DNA of 52,668 bases from Streptacidiphilus melanogenes (GTDB lineage: Bacteria > Actinomycetota > Actinomycetes > Streptomycetales > Streptomycetaceae), in NCBI RefSeq assembly GCF_000787835.1, contig NZ_BBPP01000007.1, forward strand, positions 26,412-79,079. The letters run 5' to 3'. Position numbers and translations under genes: made by a program. Numbering within the stretch: position 1 is the first letter of the stretch; each line of letters opens with the position of its first letter. This document shows positions 9,325 to 18,014 of the stretch, one piece after another. A model generated the notes under the pieces. The model was not told the origin of the DNA, did not search any database, and worked only from the letters and a program-made list of their open reading frames with translations.

Positions 9325-11328
9325 TCACACCGTTCGCACACTTCTCAAAAAGCTCGCCAACAACTCCTGCAGAAGAGGCGCACCCTCCTCCGCGAGCACC
9401 TCGTGGCCCGCACGCGCGGCCTCCACGTACTGGAAGTCGACCCCCTCGACCCGGCCGATCCGCAGCAACTCCTGGCGCAGCAGCCGGGATTGCGTGACGG
9501 GCACGATCTCGTCCCGATCGCCGTGGACGACCAGCACCTCCGCCGTCAGCCGGTGGCACAGCAGCAGGACGTCCCGCGGGCCGTCCGGCAGGTCCGTCGC
9601 CGCGCCCATCCGCTCCGTGAGACCCCGAACGGCCGGACCCGCCTCGGCGGCCAGGCGCGCGCCGGAGAGGAACGGGGAGACCGCCGCCACCCGGGCGACC
9701 AGATCAGGGGCGGTGCCCGCCGCCAGCAGCGCGAGGAACGCGCCGTAGCTGACGCCGAACAGGGCCACCCGGCCCAGGCCCAGCGACTCGCGCTGGCCGC
9801 CGATGCTGTGCAGCAGCGCCAGCACGTCCTCCAGATCCGGGCCGCCCCAGGCGTGCTGGACGGCCTGTGCGTGCTCGACGCCGTAGCCCGTGCTGCCGCG
9901 CTGGTTCGGGGCGACGACGGCCATGCCCTCCGCCGCCAGGCGCTGCAGGGTCGGCTCGAACTCCAGATGCCAGGCGTCGGCGGGCCCGCCGTGCAGGGCC
10001 ATCACCAGGTGCTCGGCGCTGAGCCACGCGTCGCCCCCGTAGACGACGCCCTCCACCGGACCCGTGGCTCCCGGCAGGGTGACCGTCTGCGCGCTCTCCC
10101 AGGGGCGGCCGTCGCCGCGCCGGGTGCTGCCGTCCAGCCGCCAGCCGGTCTCCACGGGCTGGGGTATCACCTGCACCACGCTCGCCAGGCCCGCGCGCCC
10201 GCCCTGGACCGGCGCCAGCCGGGGCCGCTCCGGCTGCGGCAGCGGCCGCGTCTCGCCGCTCAACAGCAGGTCGACGTCGATCGAGGCCATCGCTGCCGGG
10301 TGGTCCGGCGCCGAGTAGGGCATCCGCAGGCCTGCCGCCGACCAGTGCGCCACCCCGCCGAACCGGCCGGGCGGGATGGGCAGCGGGTCCAGCCGCGTGG
10401 CGCCCGGCTCCCACAGCGCCAGCGTCGTACCGGCGCCCCAGTCCGCCTGGACGGCCACCCGGCCGCGGCCCGGCTCGATCGCGACGGGGCGCAGGAAGTG
10501 CTGCCCGCCGCGCAGGCACTCAGGGAAGTGCAGCGGCTCGCCGGAGCCGAGGCGGCCCCAGCCGAGACGGTCCTCGCCCGGCGCGTCGCTGCGCACCAGG
10601 ATCAGACCGCTGCCCGGATCACAGGCCGCGAGGCGGTCGTTGCTGTGCTCGGTGAGCTCCAGCAGCGGCGAGAGCCTGACGGAGACGAGGTCCAGCACGA
10701 CCGTCTTGACCCGGCCCGTGCCGTCGGCCAGGCGCTGCAACCGGTCCAGGCCGAGCATCCGCCCGCCCCGGTCCAGCCAGACGCCGCCGCCGTACAGACC
10801 GGGCAGCTCGGCGACCTGCTGCGGGGCGGAGACGCCGTCCGCGCTGACCAGCCAGACCGAGGTGGACGTCTCGCCGTCCGTGCCCAGCGCCAGCGCGACC
10901 GGCGCGCCCGCCGCCGGGGCGGGCAGCGGCAGCAGCCGCAGGCCGGCCTGATGGAGCCGGCCCGCGGCCAGGTCCGCCTGCCCGTCCGTGCCGCGCACGA
11001 TCAGCTGCTGCTGCGTGCCCTCGTGACGGCAGATCAGCACACGGCCGTCGGTCAGCGCGACGAGCTGCGCGTGCACGTCCTCCGAGCGCCGCTCGCGTGC
11101 GCCCGCGCCGGGGCGCAGCGGCTGCGGCGCGCAGACCTCGCCCGGCTCCGCGCCCAGCAGCCAGCTCTCGACGAACCAGCGGCCGTCGGCCTCCGCCGCC
11201 AGGCAGGCGGCGTGCGAGCCGTCGGAGGCGAAGCTGAAGCTGACCCGCCGCAGCGCGGCGGAGACCGGCGCCCCCGGCCCAGAGGCGGAGCCGGAGCGCG
11301 GAGGGACGGTGAGGGGGATCGTGGTCAT
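9325..11328 (-). CDS. S9-family serine peptidase (prolyl oligopeptidase type)
   Basis: A 667-residue protein with an N-terminal beta-propeller-like half and a C-terminal alpha/beta-hydrolase domain. The catalytic triad is visible as Ser527 in GVSYG, Asp606 in HGDRDEIVP and His642 in AGHEVL. ALHGGPADAW and NQRGSTGYG are the oxyanion-region motifs of the family. There is no signal peptide, so it should be cytoplasmic. The ATG at 11328 is chosen because the upstream in-frame extension is translated from tandem repeats. Related enzymes cleave after proline or remove N-terminal dipeptides. The short PHGRHR peptide gene follows in the same orientation. Confidence 0.87.
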   Translation of the reverse strand: MTTIPLTVPPRSGSASGPGAPVSAALRRVSFSFASDGSHAACLAAEADGRWFVESWLLGAEPGEVCAPQPLRPGAGARERRSEDVHAQLVALTDGRVLICRHEGTQQQLIVRGTDGQADLAAGRLHQAGLRLLPLPAPAAGAPVALALGTDGETSTSVWLVSADGVSAPQQVAELPGLYGGGVWLDRGGRMLGLDRLQRLADGTGRVKTVVLDLVSVRLSPLLELTEHSNDRLAACDPGSGLILVRSDAPGEDRLGWGRLGSGEPLHFPECLRGGQHFLRPVAIEPGRGRVAVQADWGAGTTLALWEPGATRLDPLPIPPGRFGGVAHWSAAGLRMPYSAPDHPAAMASIDVDLLLSGETRPLPQPERPRLAPVQGGRAGLASVVQVIPQPVETGWRLDGSTRRGDGRPWESAQTVTLPGATGPVEGVVYGGDAWLSAEHLVMALHGGPADAWHLEFEPTLQRLAAEGMAVVAPNQRGSTGYGVEHAQAVQHAWGGPDLEDVLALLHSIGGQRESLGLGRVALFGVSYGAFLALLAAGTAPDLVARVAAVSPFLSGARLAAEAGPAVRGLTERMGAATDLPDGPRDVLLLCHRLTAEVLVVHGDRDEIVPVTQSRLLRQELLRIGRVEGVDFQYVEAARAGHEVLAEEGAPLLQELLASFLRSVRTV

Positions 11329-11679
11329 GGAGGCACCACCGCAGCTCGGTCGGGACGACACACGTCGCCGGAACGGAAGGGAGAGGAAGCAATGATGTGC
11401 AAGAAAGACGTGCAAGAAAGACGTGCGAGAAGGTGCGCAGCGTTCGGAAGAGCTCACGAGAGCCGCTCGCGTCGTTCGGGCTCGCCTTGTTCTTCGAGCT
11501 CACCGTGTTCAGGGCGGGCCCTCCGCGGTGGGGCCCGTCCGCACCACCGAAGCTACTGACGGACGTGCGCCGCTCGCACGGGATCGCGGACACATCACTC
11601 GTAAGGGTGGAGCTCCTTCCTGGCCCGTAACCTTGCGCGCTGTCCGACGCGGCCACCGCGCCGCGATACCCTCGGACAC
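11329..11679. other. Divergent intergenic region, S9 peptidase / Nif3
   Basis: This 351-bp gap must hold the promoters of the S9 peptidase (minus) and the Nif3 operon (plus). It contains the 13-bp tandem repeat at 11397-11422. A short plus-strand frame starting ATGATG near 11393 has a good binding site (GAGAGGA), but its continuation lacks coding character, so I do not call it a gene. Confidence 0.6.
11397..11426. repeat. 13-bp tandem repeat in the S9 peptidase upstream region
   Basis: Two perfect head-to-tail copies of GTGCAAGAAAGAC and the start of a degenerate third (GTGC GAGAAGG) lie 70-100 bp upstream of the peptidase start. The period of 13 is not a multiple of three, so this is not a protein repeat. 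It could be a direct-repeat operator for the peptidase gene. Confidence 0.7.
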
Positions 11680-12540
11680 GTGCCGAAACTCTCCGACGTC
11701 CGCCGCGCGCTCGACGAGCTCTACCCGCCCGCGTGGGCCGAGTCCTGGGACGCCGTCGGTCTGGTCTGCGGCGACCCGGAGGACGAGGTCAGCCGGGTGC
11801 TGTTCGCCGTCGACCCGCTGCAGGCCGTCGTCGACGAGGCCGTCGCCTTCGGCGCGCAGCTCGTCGTCACGCACCACCCGCTCTACCTGCGCGGCACCAC
11901 GACCGTCGCGGCCGACACCTTCAAGGGCAAGGTCGTGCACACCCTGGTCCGCCACGGCATCGGGCTGATGGTCGCGCACACCAACGCCGACGTCGCCGAC
12001 CCCGGCGTCTCCGACGCCCTCGCCGAGGCCGTCGGCCTGCGCGTGACCGGACCGTTGGTCCCGGACCCGACCGACCCGACGGGACGCCGCGGCACCGGCC
12101 GCATCGGCGAGCTCCCGGCGCCCGAGCCGCTGGCCGCCTTCGCCGCCCGCGTCGCCGCCGGACTGCCGGCCACCGCCCAGGGCGTGCGCGCCGCGGGCGA
12201 CCCGGACCGTCCTGTCCGCCGTGTCGCCGTCTGCGGCGGCTCCGGCGACAGCTTCTTCGCGGAGGTCCGCGCGGCCGGCGTCGACGCCTACGTCACGGCC
12301 GACCTGCGCCACCACCCGGCCTCGGAGGCCCGCGAGAACGCGGACATCGCCCTGGTCGACGCCGCCCACTGGGCCACCGAGTGGCCCTGGCTGCGCAGCG
12401 CGGAGAGCGCGCTGCTCGCCGTCTCCGAAAAGCACGGCTGGGGCCTCGGGACGCGGGTGTCCACCCACGTCACCGACCCCTGGACCGCGCACGCCCCGAT
12501 GACTTTCGCACCGACCACCGCCTCAAGGAGCTCCAACTGA
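11680..12540 (+). CDS. Nif3-like dinuclear metal centre protein
   Basis: A 286-residue Nif3/YbgI family protein. Metal-binding segments VVTHHPLYLRG, MVAHTNADV and the C-terminal DAAHWATEWPW match the two-metal site of this hexameric family. The PII-like insert of longer homologues is present in the middle. The GTG start follows a normal leader. In Streptomyces coelicolor the same order, Nif3 (SCO2301), zinc-ribbon protein (SCO2300) and RNase HI/phosphatase (SCO2299), is known to me, and it is conserved here. The family's reaction is unsettled; roles as a nucleotide cyclohydrolase or metal chaperone have been proposed. Confidence 0.9.
   Translation: MPKLSDVRRALDELYPPAWAESWDAVGLVCGDPEDEVSRVLFAVDPLQAVVDEAVAFGAQLVVTHHPLYLRGTTTVAADTFKGKVVHTLVRHGIGLMVAHTNADVADPGVSDALAEAVGLRVTGPLVPDPTDPTGRRGTGRIGELPAPEPLAAFAARVAAGLPATAQGVRAAGDPDRPVRRVAVCGGSGDSFFAEVRAAGVDAYVTADLRHHPASEARENADIALVDAAHWATEWPWLRSAESALLAVSEKHGWGLGTRVSTHVTDPWTAHAPMTFAPTTASRSSN
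12525..12539 (+). promoter_or_regulatory. Ribosome-binding site that fixes a CTG start
   Basis: AAGGAG (12525-12530) lies six bases before CTG (12537-12539). That CTG overlaps the Nif3 stop as CTGA. No ATG, GTG or TTG exists in this frame between here and the conserved N-terminal residues NAAPADQIRLLDLQAL, so CTG is the best-supported initiation codon. Confidence 0.65.
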
Positions 12541-13280
12541 ACGCCGCGCCCGCCGACCAGATCCGCCTGCTGGACCTGCAGGCACTCGACTCCCGCCTCG
12601 ACCAGCTCGCCCACCGTCGGCGCACGCTGCCCGAGCACGCCGAGATCGAGCAGCGTTCCACCGACCTCGCCCAGCTGCGCTCGCTCACCGTCGCCGCCGA
12701 GACCCAGCTGAGCGACACCCAGCGTGAGCTCACCAAGGCCGAGCAGGACGTCGACCAGGTGCGCCAGCGCGCCGCCCGCAACCAGAAGCTGCTCGACTCC
12801 GGTTCGGTCGGCTCCGCCAAGGACCTCACCAACCTCCAGCACGAGGTCGGCTCGCTGGCCAAGCGCCAGAGCGACCTGGAGGACGTGGTCCTGGAGATCA
12901 TGGAGCGGCTCGAGTCGGGTCAGACCCGCGTCAGCGAGATGACGGCCCGCCGCGACGAGGCCGAGCGCTCCGTCAAGGAGGCCGAGGAGCGCCGCGACAC
13001 CTCCTACGGCTCGATCGACGCCGAGGTGGAGAAGGTCACCCGCGACCGCGAGACCCTGTCCGCCGCCATCCCGGCCGACCTGATGAAGCTCTACACCCGC
13101 CTGCGCACCCAGAACGCCGGCATCGGCGCGGCGCGCCTCTTCCAGCGCCGCTGCGAGGGCTGCCGGGTGGAGCTGTCCATCACCGACCTCGGCGCCGTGC
13201 GCGCCGCCGCCGCGGACGAGGTCGTGCGCTGCGAGAACTGCGGACGGATTCTGGTCCGCACCTCGGAGTCCGGTCTGTGA
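12537..13280 (+). CDS. Coiled-coil protein with C-terminal C4 zinc ribbon
   Basis: The 247-residue protein consists of a long heptad-rich helical region (about 10-190), rich in Glu, Arg, Gln and Leu, followed by a zinc ribbon with CEGC (206-209) and CENC (232-235). This matches the actinobacterial C4-type zinc-ribbon family, whose members may act as nucleic-acid or chaperone-like adaptors; the molecular role is not established. It starts at CTG in a CTGA overlap with nif3 and ends in a GTGA overlap with the RNase H gene. All three are therefore translationally coupled, and the protein probably works with one of them. Confidence 0.82.
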   Translation: MNAAPADQIRLLDLQALDSRLDQLAHRRRTLPEHAEIEQRSTDLAQLRSLTVAAETQLSDTQRELTKAEQDVDQVRQRAARNQKLLDSGSVGSAKDLTNLQHEVGSLAKRQSDLEDVVLEIMERLESGQTRVSEMTARRDEAERSVKEAEERRDTSYGSIDAEVEKVTRDRETLSAAIPADLMKLYTRLRTQNAGIGAARLFQRRCEGCRVELSITDLGAVRAAAADEVVRCENCGRILVRTSESGL

Positions 13281-14494
13281 CGGAAGGCGGGCAAGCTCGC
13301 CGGTTCGTCGTCGAGGCCGACGGCGGGTCGCGGGGCAACCCCGGGCCCGCCGGATACGGCGCGGTCGTGCGCGACGGCGACACCGGCGAGGTGCTGGCGG
13401 AGGCGGCCGAGTACCTCGGCCGCGTCACCAACAACGTGGCCGAGTACCGGGGTCTGATCGCGGGCCTGCGCGCCGCCGCCGCGATCGACCCGGCCGCCGC
13501 GGTCGAGGTGCGGATGGACTCCAAGCTCGTCGTGGAGCAGATGTCCGGCCGCTGGCAGGTCAAGCACCCGGACATGAAGCCGCTCGCGGCCGAGGCCCGT
13601 ACGGCCTTCCCGGCCGGGCGGGTCCAGTACCGCTGGGTGCCGCGCAAGGAGAACAAGAACGCGGACCGGCTCGCCAACGAGGCGATGGACGCGGGCCAGG
13701 CGGGCCGTGCGTGGGAGCCGAAGCTGCCGCCGCAGCCGACGCCGGTCACCGCCGCGCCGGTCTCCGACGCCACCGCCGAACCGATCGCCCGGCGGATCGC
13801 CCAGCCCGTCGCCGATCAGGGCGGCGAGCCGAAGGTCACCGCCCCGGCGGGCTGGGCCGCGCCCGCGGACATGGGCAAGCCCACCACCTTCGTGATGCTG
13901 CGCCACGGCGAGACCGCGCTGACGCCGCAGAAGCGGTTCTCCGGCAGCGGCGGCGGCGACCCGGCGCTCTCCGAGCGAGGCCGCTGGCAGGCCGAGCGCG
14001 CCGCCGCGGCCTTCGCCGCGCGCGGCACCATCGAGGCGATCGTCAGCTCGCCGCTGCGGCGCTGCCGGGAGACCGCACAGGCCGTCGCCGACGTGCTGGG
14101 CCTGGACGTCCGCGTCGAGGAGGCCCTGCGCGAGGCTGACTTCGGCTCCTTCGAGGGGCTCACCTTCGCCGAGGTGAAGGAGCGTCAGCCGGAGGCGCTG
14201 GACGCCTGGTTGGCCTCGCCGAGGACGGCCCCGCCGGACGGCGAGAGCTTCGTCGCCGTCGGCCGCCGGGTGGCCGCCGCCCGGGACCGCCTGCTGGCCC
14301 GCTATGCCGGGCGCACCGTCCTGGTCGTCTCGCACGTGACGCCGATCAAGACGCTCGTCCGGCTCGCCCTGGGTGCTCCGACGGAGGCGCTGTACCGCAT
14401 GGAACTGAGTGCGGCGGCCGTCTCCGCCGTCCAGTTCTACGCGGACGGCAACGCGTCGCTCAGGCTTTTCAACGACACCTCACATCTACGCTGA
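13277..14494 (+). CDS. Bifunctional RNase HI / histidine phosphatase (SCO2299-like)
   Basis: A 405-residue fusion. Residues 8-145 form an RNase HI domain with the acidic active site at Asp15, Glu57, Asp82 and Asp131. A Pro/Ala-rich linker (about 150-200) leads to a phosphoglycerate-mutase-like domain with the catalytic motif LRHGET (His211), a second conserved region SSPLRRCRETA and SHVTPIK near the end. The S. coelicolor homologue SCO2299 has been shown to have RNase HI and acid phosphatase activity. The phosphatase half resembles CobC, so alpha-ribazole phosphatase activity is possible. The GTG start overlaps the previous stop. Confidence 0.92.
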   Translation: MTEGGQARRFVVEADGGSRGNPGPAGYGAVVRDGDTGEVLAEAAEYLGRVTNNVAEYRGLIAGLRAAAAIDPAAAVEVRMDSKLVVEQMSGRWQVKHPDMKPLAAEARTAFPAGRVQYRWVPRKENKNADRLANEAMDAGQAGRAWEPKLPPQPTPVTAAPVSDATAEPIARRIAQPVADQGGEPKVTAPAGWAAPADMGKPTTFVMLRHGETALTPQKRFSGSGGGDPALSERGRWQAERAAAAFAARGTIEAIVSSPLRRCRETAQAVADVLGLDVRVEEALREADFGSFEGLTFAEVKERQPEALDAWLASPRTAPPDGESFVAVGRRVAAARDRLLARYAGRTVLVVSHVTPIKTLVRLALGAPTEALYRMELSAAAVSAVQFYADGNASLRLFNDTSHLR

Positions 14495-14515
14495 CCAGCG
14501 GGGTTTCTGAAGCGT

Positions 14516-14553
14516 GCGGACAGGGAGGCCCTGCACAGGGCCTCCCTGTCCGC
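14516..14553. terminator. Terminator after the nif3 operon
   Basis: A perfect 18-bp inverted repeat begins GCGGACAGGGAGGCCCTG, with a 2-base CA between the arms. It lies 21 bp after the stop of the RNase H/phosphatase gene. It is among the strongest hairpins in the window and has no T-tract. Confidence 0.85.
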
Positions 14554-14688
14554 GTTGGATGCTGGTCATGCACATTTAACCGCGGACAGCTTTCTGTCCT
14601 GTCTACGCGCGTGGTGTCCTGATGGACGGTCGGCCGACCACTCCGGGCAAGGTCACTGGCTCTCCGTCAACTCCCCCTAGGAGCACGC

Positions 14689-15681
14689 ATGTCCCGCAAG
14701 GGCAGAAGCCGCGCCACCGCCACCGCCACCGTCGCGCTCGCCGCCGGTGCCGCGCTGTTCGCCACCGCCCTCCCGGCCCACGCCGCGAGCTACACGGCGT
14801 TCACCTTCACCCTCGGCAGCAGCGAGCCGACCATCTACAACTTCATCAACTCGGCCACCAAGACGCTCGACATGACGATGTACGAGCTCAGCGACACCAC
14901 GGCCGTGAACGACCTGATCGCCCGCAAGAAGGCCGGCGTCACCGTCCGGGTCATCCTCGACGAGAAGGAGACCTCGACCAACAGCTCGGCCTACAGCGCC
15001 CTCAAGAACGCCGGCGTGGGCGTCGTGTACTCGTCCACCTCCTATGTGTACACGCACCAGAAGACCATCACGGTCGACGGCGCCACCTCGCTGGTCCTCA
15101 CCGGCAACCTCACCTCGAAGTACTACTCGACCAGCCGCGACTACGGCGTCTTCGACAACGACGCCAACGACGTCGCCGCGATCGAGAAGGTCTTCAACGC
15201 GGACTACGCCCACACCTCGGTCACCCCCGGCGACGGCGACAACCTGCTCTGGTCGCCCACCGACGCGCAGACCCGGCTGCTGAGCGTCATCAACGGCGCG
15301 ACCAAAACCCTGGACGTCGAGGAGGAGGAGTTCAGCGACTCGGCCGTCGTGAACGCCATCGCCGCCCGCGCCAAGGCGGGCGTGAAGGTGCGGGTGGTCC
15401 TGGAGACCCCCGGCAGCTACTCCAGCGAGGTCTCCCAGATCAAGAGCGCGGGCGGCACGGTGGTGGGCTACTCCTCCAGCACCGGCTTCTACATCCACGC
15501 CAAGGCGATCGTCGCCGACTACGGCCTGTCGACCCAGAAGGTCGAGGCCGGGTCGATGAACATCACGTCCAACTCCCTGGGCAACAACCGCGAGCTGGGC
15601 ATCATCCTGACCGACAGCGGTGTGGCGGGCACGATCGAGACCGCCTTCAACAGCGACTACGCGGGCGGCACCCCCGCGTAG
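14689..15681 (+). CDS. Secreted phospholipase D-like protein (two HKD motifs)
   Basis: A 330-residue protein with a Sec-type signal peptide (basic start, hydrophobic core, AHA cleavage site near residue 32). It has two PLD active-site motifs, HQKTITVD (His123, Lys125, Asp130) and HAKAIVAD (His270, Lys272, Asp277), each followed by the expected Gly-Ser/Asn stretch. At about 300 mature residues it is shorter than classical Streptomyces phospholipase D (about 500) and closer to single-chain PLD-like nucleases or phospholipases of unknown specificity. It is likely an extracellular phosphodiesterase. It is monocistronic, with a hairpin upstream and the convergent yaaA gene downstream. Confidence 0.87.
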   Translation: MSRKGRSRATATATVALAAGAALFATALPAHAASYTAFTFTLGSSEPTIYNFINSATKTLDMTMYELSDTTAVNDLIARKKAGVTVRVILDEKETSTNSSAYSALKNAGVGVVYSSTSYVYTHQKTITVDGATSLVLTGNLTSKYYSTSRDYGVFDNDANDVAAIEKVFNADYAHTSVTPGDGDNLLWSPTDAQTRLLSVINGATKTLDVEEEEFSDSAVVNAIAARAKAGVKVRVVLETPGSYSSEVSQIKSAGGTVVGYSSSTGFYIHAKAIVADYGLSTQKVEAGSMNITSNSLGNNRELGIILTDSGVAGTIETAFNSDYAGGTPA

Positions 15682-15712
15682 TCCCCCGCGCGGCCCCCGC
15701 GTGGACCGGGGT

Positions 15713-16507
15713 TCAGAGCTCGGCGACGACCACGTCCAGCGCCCACGGCCTGCCGGCCGTGGGCGGCTGCGCCTCCACGGTGAACTTCGCCTCGCGCAGT
15801 GCGTCCACCAGCTCCGCCGGGGTGGCCGGCTCCGCACCCGACTCCAGCAGCTGCCGCAGCAGGCGGCCCTTGGTCGCCTTGTTGAAGTGGCTGACGACGG
15901 AGCGCCTGGTGACGCCGCCCACGACCCGCTCGTGCAGCACGCGCACCGTGGCCGTGCGCGCGGCGACCTCGCCGGTCGGCTTCCACAGCGCGGCGTAGGC
16001 GGACGAGCGCAGGTCCAGCACCAGCCCGTCCCCGGCGAGCTCCGGCATCGCGGCGGCCATCGGCTTGCGCCAGTGCGCGCCGAGACCGCCGAGCGGCGGC
16101 AGCTTCGTCCCCCCGGAGCAGCGGTACGGCGGGATCCGGTCGGTGATCCGCACGACGCCCCACAGGCCCGAGAACACCACGAGGCCCTCCTCGGCACGGG
16201 CACGCGCCTCGGGCGCGAGGTCGGCCAGGCCGAGGTTGTCGTAGAGCACGCCGGTGTACAGCTCACCCGCGGGCAGCGCGGCCGCCGTGCGGAGGTCGGC
16301 GTTACGGGCGAGCTCGCCGCGCAGGCCCTCGCCGATGCCGAGCACCTCCAGGGCGGTCCCCTCGTCCCCCCGGCAGATCGCGACCAGCGCGTCCAGCACG
16401 GCCTCCCGCGTCCCGGTCAGACCGGGCAGCACGAGCGACCCGAGCTCGAGCGGCGCCCCCTCCCCGGTCGCGGCCTTGCCCTCCGACGGCGGCAACAGCA
16501 CCAGCAC
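15713..16507 (-). CDS. yaaA: YaaA-family peroxide stress protein
   Basis: A 264-residue DUF328/YaaA family protein. It begins with the invariant LLPPSEGK and has YTGVLYDNLGL, VVFSGLWGV and VVSHFNKATKGRLLRQLL, all typical of the family. E. coli YaaA limits intracellular free iron and oxidative DNA damage during hydrogen peroxide stress and binds DNA. The GTG at 16507 is chosen as start because AGGAG lies seven bases upstream; the longer frame from a TTG at 16522 would include that binding site in the coding sequence. It is divergent from serB. Confidence 0.88.
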   Translation of the reverse strand: MLVLLPPSEGKAATGEGAPLELGSLVLPGLTGTREAVLDALVAICRGDEGTALEVLGIGEGLRGELARNADLRTAAALPAGELYTGVLYDNLGLADLAPEARARAEEGLVVFSGLWGVVRITDRIPPYRCSGGTKLPPLGGLGAHWRKPMAAAMPELAGDGLVLDLRSSAYAALWKPTGEVAARTATVRVLHERVVGGVTRRSVVSHFNKATKGRLLRQLLESGAEPATPAELVDALREAKFTVEAQPPTAGRPWALDVVVAEL

Positions 16508-16601
16508 TGCACGACTCCTCAAGACACGGTCTTCCCGCCGACCACTCTAGGGGGTCCGCGACGGCCGCCCTGCGGCCCCGGCCTGCGGTGGGCGCACGGG
16601 G

Positions 16602-16629
16602 GCGGAGCGCCGACCCGGCGGCGCTCCGC
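16602..16629. other. Perfect 11-bp inverted repeat between yaaA and serB
   Basis: GCGGAGCGCCG and its complement flank a 6-base spacer about 100 bp upstream of the serB start. It could be a leader hairpin or an operator. Nothing in the sequence decides between them. Confidence 0.5.
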
Positions 16630-16727
16630 GCTCCTGGAGGGTGCGTCGAGAGACGGTGCAGTCACCTGTCCGGGTGGCGGGACGGGCGTTCGGGTGCGAG
16701 GGCGCACTGGGTAGCCTTGGAGGCACC

Positions 16728-17978
16728 ATGAACGCTAAGACTGCCGCCACCGCAGCCAGCCTCGATCCGGACACGCCGACCCTTCTCGTCAAGGTGTTCG
16801 GTAAGGACCGCCCCGGCCTGACGTCCGGGCTCTTCGCCACGCTCGCCGACTACGGCGTCGACGTCGTCGACTTCGAGCAGGTCGTGACCCGGGGGCGGAT
16901 AGTCCTCTGCGCGCTCGTGACGGCACCGCCCAACGACGGCGAGCTGCGGGCCCAGGTCCACCAGTGGGCCGAGGGCAGCCACCTCGACGCCGAGGTGATC
17001 TCCGGCCGGGGCGACAACCGGCCCCGCGGCGAGGGGCGTTCCCACGTCACGATCCTCGGCAACCCGCTTCCGGCGAGCGCCATCGCCGCGCTCAGCACGC
17101 ACATCACCGAGACCGGCGGCAACATCGACCGCGTGTTCCGTCTCGCGAAGTACCCGGTGACCGCCGTCGAGCTGGCCGTGTCCGGCGTGCCGACGGAGAT
17201 CCTGCGGGCGGCGCTCGCGCCGGAGGCGGCCGCACAGCGCGTGGACGTGGCCGTGGTGGCGTCCGGGCTGCAGCGCAAGGCCAAGCGGCTGGTGGTCATG
17301 GACGTCGACTCGACGCTGATCCAGGACGAGGTGATCGAGCTCTTCGCCGCACACGCCGGCTGCGAGGAGAAGGTCGCCGAGGTCACCGCCGCCGCGATGC
17401 GCGGCGAGCTGGACTTCGCCGAGTCGCTGCGCGCCCGCGTGGCCCTGCTCGCCGGGCTGGACGCGAACGTCGTGGACAAGGTCCGCTCCGAGGTCCGGCT
17501 GACGCCGGGGGCGCGCACGCTGATCCGGACGCTGAAGCGCCTCGGTTACCAGGTCGGCATCGTGTCCGGCGGGTTCACCCAGGTCACTGACGACCTGGCC
17601 GACCGCCTCGGGTTGGACTTCGCTGCCGCGAACACCCTCGAGGTCGAGGACGGCTGCTTCACCGGCCGCGTCGTCGGCGACATCGTGGACCGGGCCGGCA
17701 AGGCCGCCATGCTGCGCCGCTTCGCCGCCGAGGCGGGCGTGCCGCTGGAGCAGACCGTCGCGATCGGCGACGGCGCCAACGATCTCGACATGCTGAACAC
17801 GGCCGGGCTCGGGGTCGCGTTCAACGCCAAGCCGGTCGTCCGCGAGGCCGCGCACACCGCGGTGAACGTCCCGTTCCTCGACACCGTGCTCTACCTGCTC
17901 GGCATCTCCCGCGAGGAGGTCGAGGAGGTGGCGGAGAACGCCGAGGAGACCGAGTTCGACGAGGTCGGCGCGCCGTAG
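16728..17978 (+). CDS. serB: Phosphoserine phosphatase SerB with N-terminal ACT domains
   Basis: A 416-residue enzyme for the last step of serine synthesis. Residues 18-90 form one ACT domain (LLVKVFGKDRPGLTSGLFATL) and about 105-170 a second ACT-like unit. The HAD phosphatase domain follows with the nucleophile motif MDVDSTLIQDE (Asp192, Asp194), motif II IVSGGFTQV and motif IV AIGDGANDLDML. Two ACT domains are typical of mycobacterial and streptomycete SerB2-type enzymes, where they give serine feedback control. The start is fixed by GGAGG four bases before the ATG. Confidence 0.93.
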   Translation: MNAKTAATAASLDPDTPTLLVKVFGKDRPGLTSGLFATLADYGVDVVDFEQVVTRGRIVLCALVTAPPNDGELRAQVHQWAEGSHLDAEVISGRGDNRPRGEGRSHVTILGNPLPASAIAALSTHITETGGNIDRVFRLAKYPVTAVELAVSGVPTEILRAALAPEAAAQRVDVAVVASGLQRKAKRLVVMDVDSTLIQDEVIELFAAHAGCEEKVAEVTAAAMRGELDFAESLRARVALLAGLDANVVDKVRSEVRLTPGARTLIRTLKRLGYQVGIVSGGFTQVTDDLADRLGLDFAAANTLEVEDGCFTGRVVGDIVDRAGKAAMLRRFAAEAGVPLEQTVAIGDGANDLDMLNTAGLGVAFNAKPVVREAAHTAVNVPFLDTVLYLLGISREEVEEVAENAEETEFDEVGAP

Positions 17979-18014
17979 CCGACCCGGCCGGGGGCGTCCG
18001 GTCACCATCGAGGG

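Noticed and set aside
9403-11559. Long plus-strand open frame (about 720 codons) opposite the S9 peptidase
   Set aside because: The S9 peptidase on the other strand has an intact catalytic triad; the antisense product is Arg/Gln/Ala-rich with no recognisable motif.
11392-11559. Short plus-strand ORF beginning MMCKKDVQERRARR with a good GAGAGGA binding site
   Set aside because: Past the first dozen codons the composition is Arg/Ser/Pro-rich and non-coding-like, and the start lies in the tandem repeat. It could still be a leader peptide, but evidence is too thin.
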